A stretch of 6,640 bases of DNA from an uncultured Clostridia bacterium (lineage in GTDB: Bacteria; Bacillota; Clostridia; Christensenellales; UBA1242): assembly GCA_947631875.1 (NCBI GenBank), contig CANRMV010000059.1, positions 1 to 6,640 on the forward strand, in the 5' to 3' direction. A program made the position numbers and the translations under genes. The notes under the pieces were generated by a model. The model ran no database searches and was not told the origin of the DNA. It worked only from the letters and a program-made list of their open reading frames with translations. Positions 6,101 to 6,640 of the stretch are shown here, one piece after another (within the stretch, counting starts at the first letter, position 1; every line of letters begins with the position of its first letter).

Positions 6101-6640
6101 ACTTTCTATGAAGGGACAATTTCCAAACCATATAAATATGTAATTGAAATTGTGCCAGATATTGGCTATCAAATCAATACCATTGTGCTTTCAACAAAAC
6201 CAGAAGAACAAAGGCCGGTTGACAGACCTATTGAATTAAGCCATGTTACGCAAGATATTACAATGACTGTGACAACAGCCGAAATTAAGGATTACACTTT
6301 GAAATTTAATTACTTTGGCGCTGTTTCTGGTGATGCGGAGGCCGAAAAGAACAGAGTTCTTATCAATGGAAACATAATTGAAAATTTGTATTCCGTTTCA
6401 AAAGGTGATGTTGTTAAATTTACAGTTGAAGAGGGTGCGGGTTATAAACTAGAAAGGGTTTCTGTTGATGGAATTGATATTGAAGCACAAGATGGAGTTT
6501 TCACCATTGATGAGATTTACAAAAACCTAACCATTGATGTTGTTTTTGAACAAATCTCTTATAAGGTTGAAGTGCAAAAAGGAGTTGGAGGAACGCTTTC
6601 AAACAACGCCACAGCAATTAGACGTGGCGACAGCGTGACC
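3173..6640 (+). CDS. Secreted multidomain S8 subtilisin-like protease with BspA-type LRR (3' partial)
   Basis: An uninterrupted frame of 1156 codons runs off the right edge. Residues 1-37 form a signal peptide: basic start (R2, R4, R6, R7), long hydrophobic core, and cleavage probably after A-N-F-A-F-A. Residues about 80-140 look like a prodomain (NRLIV, then a Q-T-E-K-A-Y-D-Y-L helix). The S8 domain (about 175-480) is intact: D185 in VLDTGIN, H242 in GHGTHTSGTIA, oxyanion N345 in SAGNE, and S420 in SGTSMAAPHIS. The Asp-His gap of 57 residues exceeds the roughly 30 of classic subtilisins and holds a Tyr/Asp-rich insert. Residues about 498-573 resemble a chitobiase C-terminal-type beta domain (EIYYSLN...TTKVHAVA). 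BspA-type leucine-rich repeats follow (about 629-823), then an unassigned region, then divergent InlB-B-like repeats from about 945. The protein is probably cell-surface or released and cleaves or binds host, dietary or microbial polymers; targets are unknown. The ATG at 3173 is chosen because later starts lose the basic signal-peptide end. Any wall anchor would lie beyond the window. Confidence 0.9.
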   Translation, partial: MRFRERRILHICLCSFMIMLLGLAAIFVFFPANFAFAKESYVLPDDYNAFYQSFMQMQEDVGFANDEIASISAFSGEQQEAELNRLIVSSNSFVPSCGARYKEWNFFQYETHAQTEKAYDYLINLGYDVSFDAYVTVNDGEDVQAYNTATHTYKTWADEYMHYDNFISYQLGENQLDDVYVFVLDTGINKYHELFQGRIDETLAESFVGYTPQQVKNTTNPANYDYYDDHYYEQNGSLVYGHGTHTSGTIAELTTDNVKIVPYKVLDKNGSGAVAGIITAVEKLIDLKTTNPDMKIVANMSLGVDYYDKDLSPNEIIQNAARSKLTAAVRNGSKAGVAFVVSAGNESQTTSNVSPGNCDEAIVVSALKNGGYLNNGLVFDSSYSNFGSHVDFSAPGTAVSSASNLANTGSRGYHNLSGTSMAAPHISACYALLFSLPKYKTFEQVTNSLIKNAVDLGRSGRDDYYGYGCIDLAAVDKVYSQNLVEFSEQTDEQKGQDSATFTLSFAEEGAREVEIYYSLNENETTFNKSTWTQYQQPVEIEETTKVHAVATYIDEEENLGETKLATKIYYVENYDLLTNYEFEIQEGWPSSYYAAIKKYNGTELKVLNLPNGFRFTTTSAPEVYREATITSIMPFAFGSGCPVQVLNLPTTITEIDENAFNGDVNLQEINASSVTKIGEYAFRNCKNLKTISFSNEVTKIEPYTFYGCENLLTLNGNFANVGEIGSYAFSGCTNLTLVENNFLNVWDVGTYAFENCKNLNALTLPQIGAGSNATGKVGKLGDYAFNNAEIAELLLGPNIADFTIKYEVQIGKLYGYFANKPQILNCDFEYYDINLRTSKPLQEYVAFVNKGETYQADITLIGYKLETPIKNSGYFTQEGSKENNFEWIYHYVFDGTQSVESRICFKDTVSLSCIDAFGNKIQTPFESKCQSLTINVVDESTPKHTFTYVEKDSSSQTVDRHYSIKVNGLLSQQESLTFYEGTISKPYKYVIEIVPDIGYQINTIVLSTKPEEQRPVDRPIELSHVTQDITMTVTTAEIKDYTLKFNYFGAVSGDAEAEKNRVLINGNIIENLYSVSKGDVVKFTVEEGAGYKLERVSVDGIDIEAQDGVFTIDEIYKNLTIDVVFEQISYKVEVQKGVGGTLSNNATAIRRGDSVT
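5057..5641 (+). repeat. BspA-type leucine-rich repeat array (LRR_5-like) inside the S8 protein
   Basis: About eight units of 22-33 residues follow the pattern I-G-x-Y-A-F-x-x-C-x-N-L-x-x-L-x-L-P-x-x-V-x-x. Clear cores are YAFRNCKNL, YTFYGCENL, YAFSGCTNL and YAFENCKNL, with degenerate ones at each end (FAFGSGCPV, NAFNGDVNL, YAFNNAEI, YFANKPQI). Such repeats occur in Treponema/Bacteroides BspA and in many gut Bacillota and Trichomonas surface proteins, where they usually mediate adhesion. Two units (5210-5235 and 5423-5448) are nearly identical in DNA. Confidence 0.88.
6005..6640 (+). repeat. Tandem beta repeats resembling divergent InlB B-repeats (partial)
   Basis: Three successive units share a layout: an opening strand such as Y-K-V-E-V-x-K-G-V-G-G-T-L-S, a G-x-x-V pair, a G-Y-x-(L/I)-x-x-(V/I) strand, and a closing (D/N)-(I/L)-T-(M/I)-x-V strand. 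The boundaries are roughly residues 945-1036, 1040-1126 and 1129 onward, the last cut by the window edge. This fits the divergent InlB B-repeat type found in stalks of Bacillota surface proteins. The first unit is the weakest match. They probably act as a spacer carrying the active domains away from the cell. Confidence 0.6.

Noticed and set aside
5057..6640. CRISPR-like or mobile-element interpretation of the repeated DNA
   Set aside because: The repeats are in frame, vary in length, and encode LRR and beta-repeat protein modules; there are no identical direct repeats with unique spacers and no transposase.

Overview
The window looks like chromosomal DNA of a low-GC Gram-positive bacterium, most likely an uncultivated gut-type member of the Bacillota (Clostridia). 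The evidence is AT-rich non-coding DNA, strong GGAGG-type ribosome binding sites, sigma-A promoters of the TTGACA-17-TGnTATAAT type, a lipobox lipoprotein, a leucine tRNA with an encoded CCA end, and a very large secreted protein that combines a subtilisin domain with BspA-type leucine-rich repeats. The genetic code appears standard. This taxonomic placement is inference.

Left part (1-1741, minus strand): an NMT1/SsuA-like solute-binding lipoprotein (86-1102) lies downstream of a small two-helix membrane protein of the DUF3592 type (1178-1690). A good intrinsic terminator separates them, so they are probably not one operon. The membrane-protein gene has a near-consensus promoter. The lipoprotein has a perfect ribosome binding site but no convincing promoter of its own, and no permease or ATPase gene is in view.

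Middle (1691-3025): a divergent promoter region of about 130 bp drives the membrane protein leftward and a compact soluble zinc peptidase rightward (1823-2773). The peptidase carries HEYGH and a downstream E-x-x-S-x-x-x-E, matching the catalytic core of the M3/oligoendopeptidase F family, but it is about half the usual length. Its terminator faces a tRNA-Leu gene (2905-2986, minus strand, anticodon AAG) that has its own promoter and terminator.

Right part (3026-6640): a single reading frame runs from 3173 off the right edge (1156 codons visible, no stop). It encodes a secreted multidomain protein: signal peptide, prodomain, complete S8 Asp/His/Ser subtilisin domain, chitobiase-C-like beta domain, about eight BspA-type leucine-rich repeats, an unassigned stretch, then repeats resembling divergent InlB B-repeats. 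Its promoter lies so close to the AUG that the mRNA is predicted to be leaderless.

The genes show no sign of forming one pathway. I see no CRISPR array, transposon, phage gene or defence system. The points most worth a second look are the leaderless start and architecture of the giant protease, the miniature M3-like peptidase with its divergent partner, and the terminator or hairpin stems built into the stop codons of all three complete protein genes.
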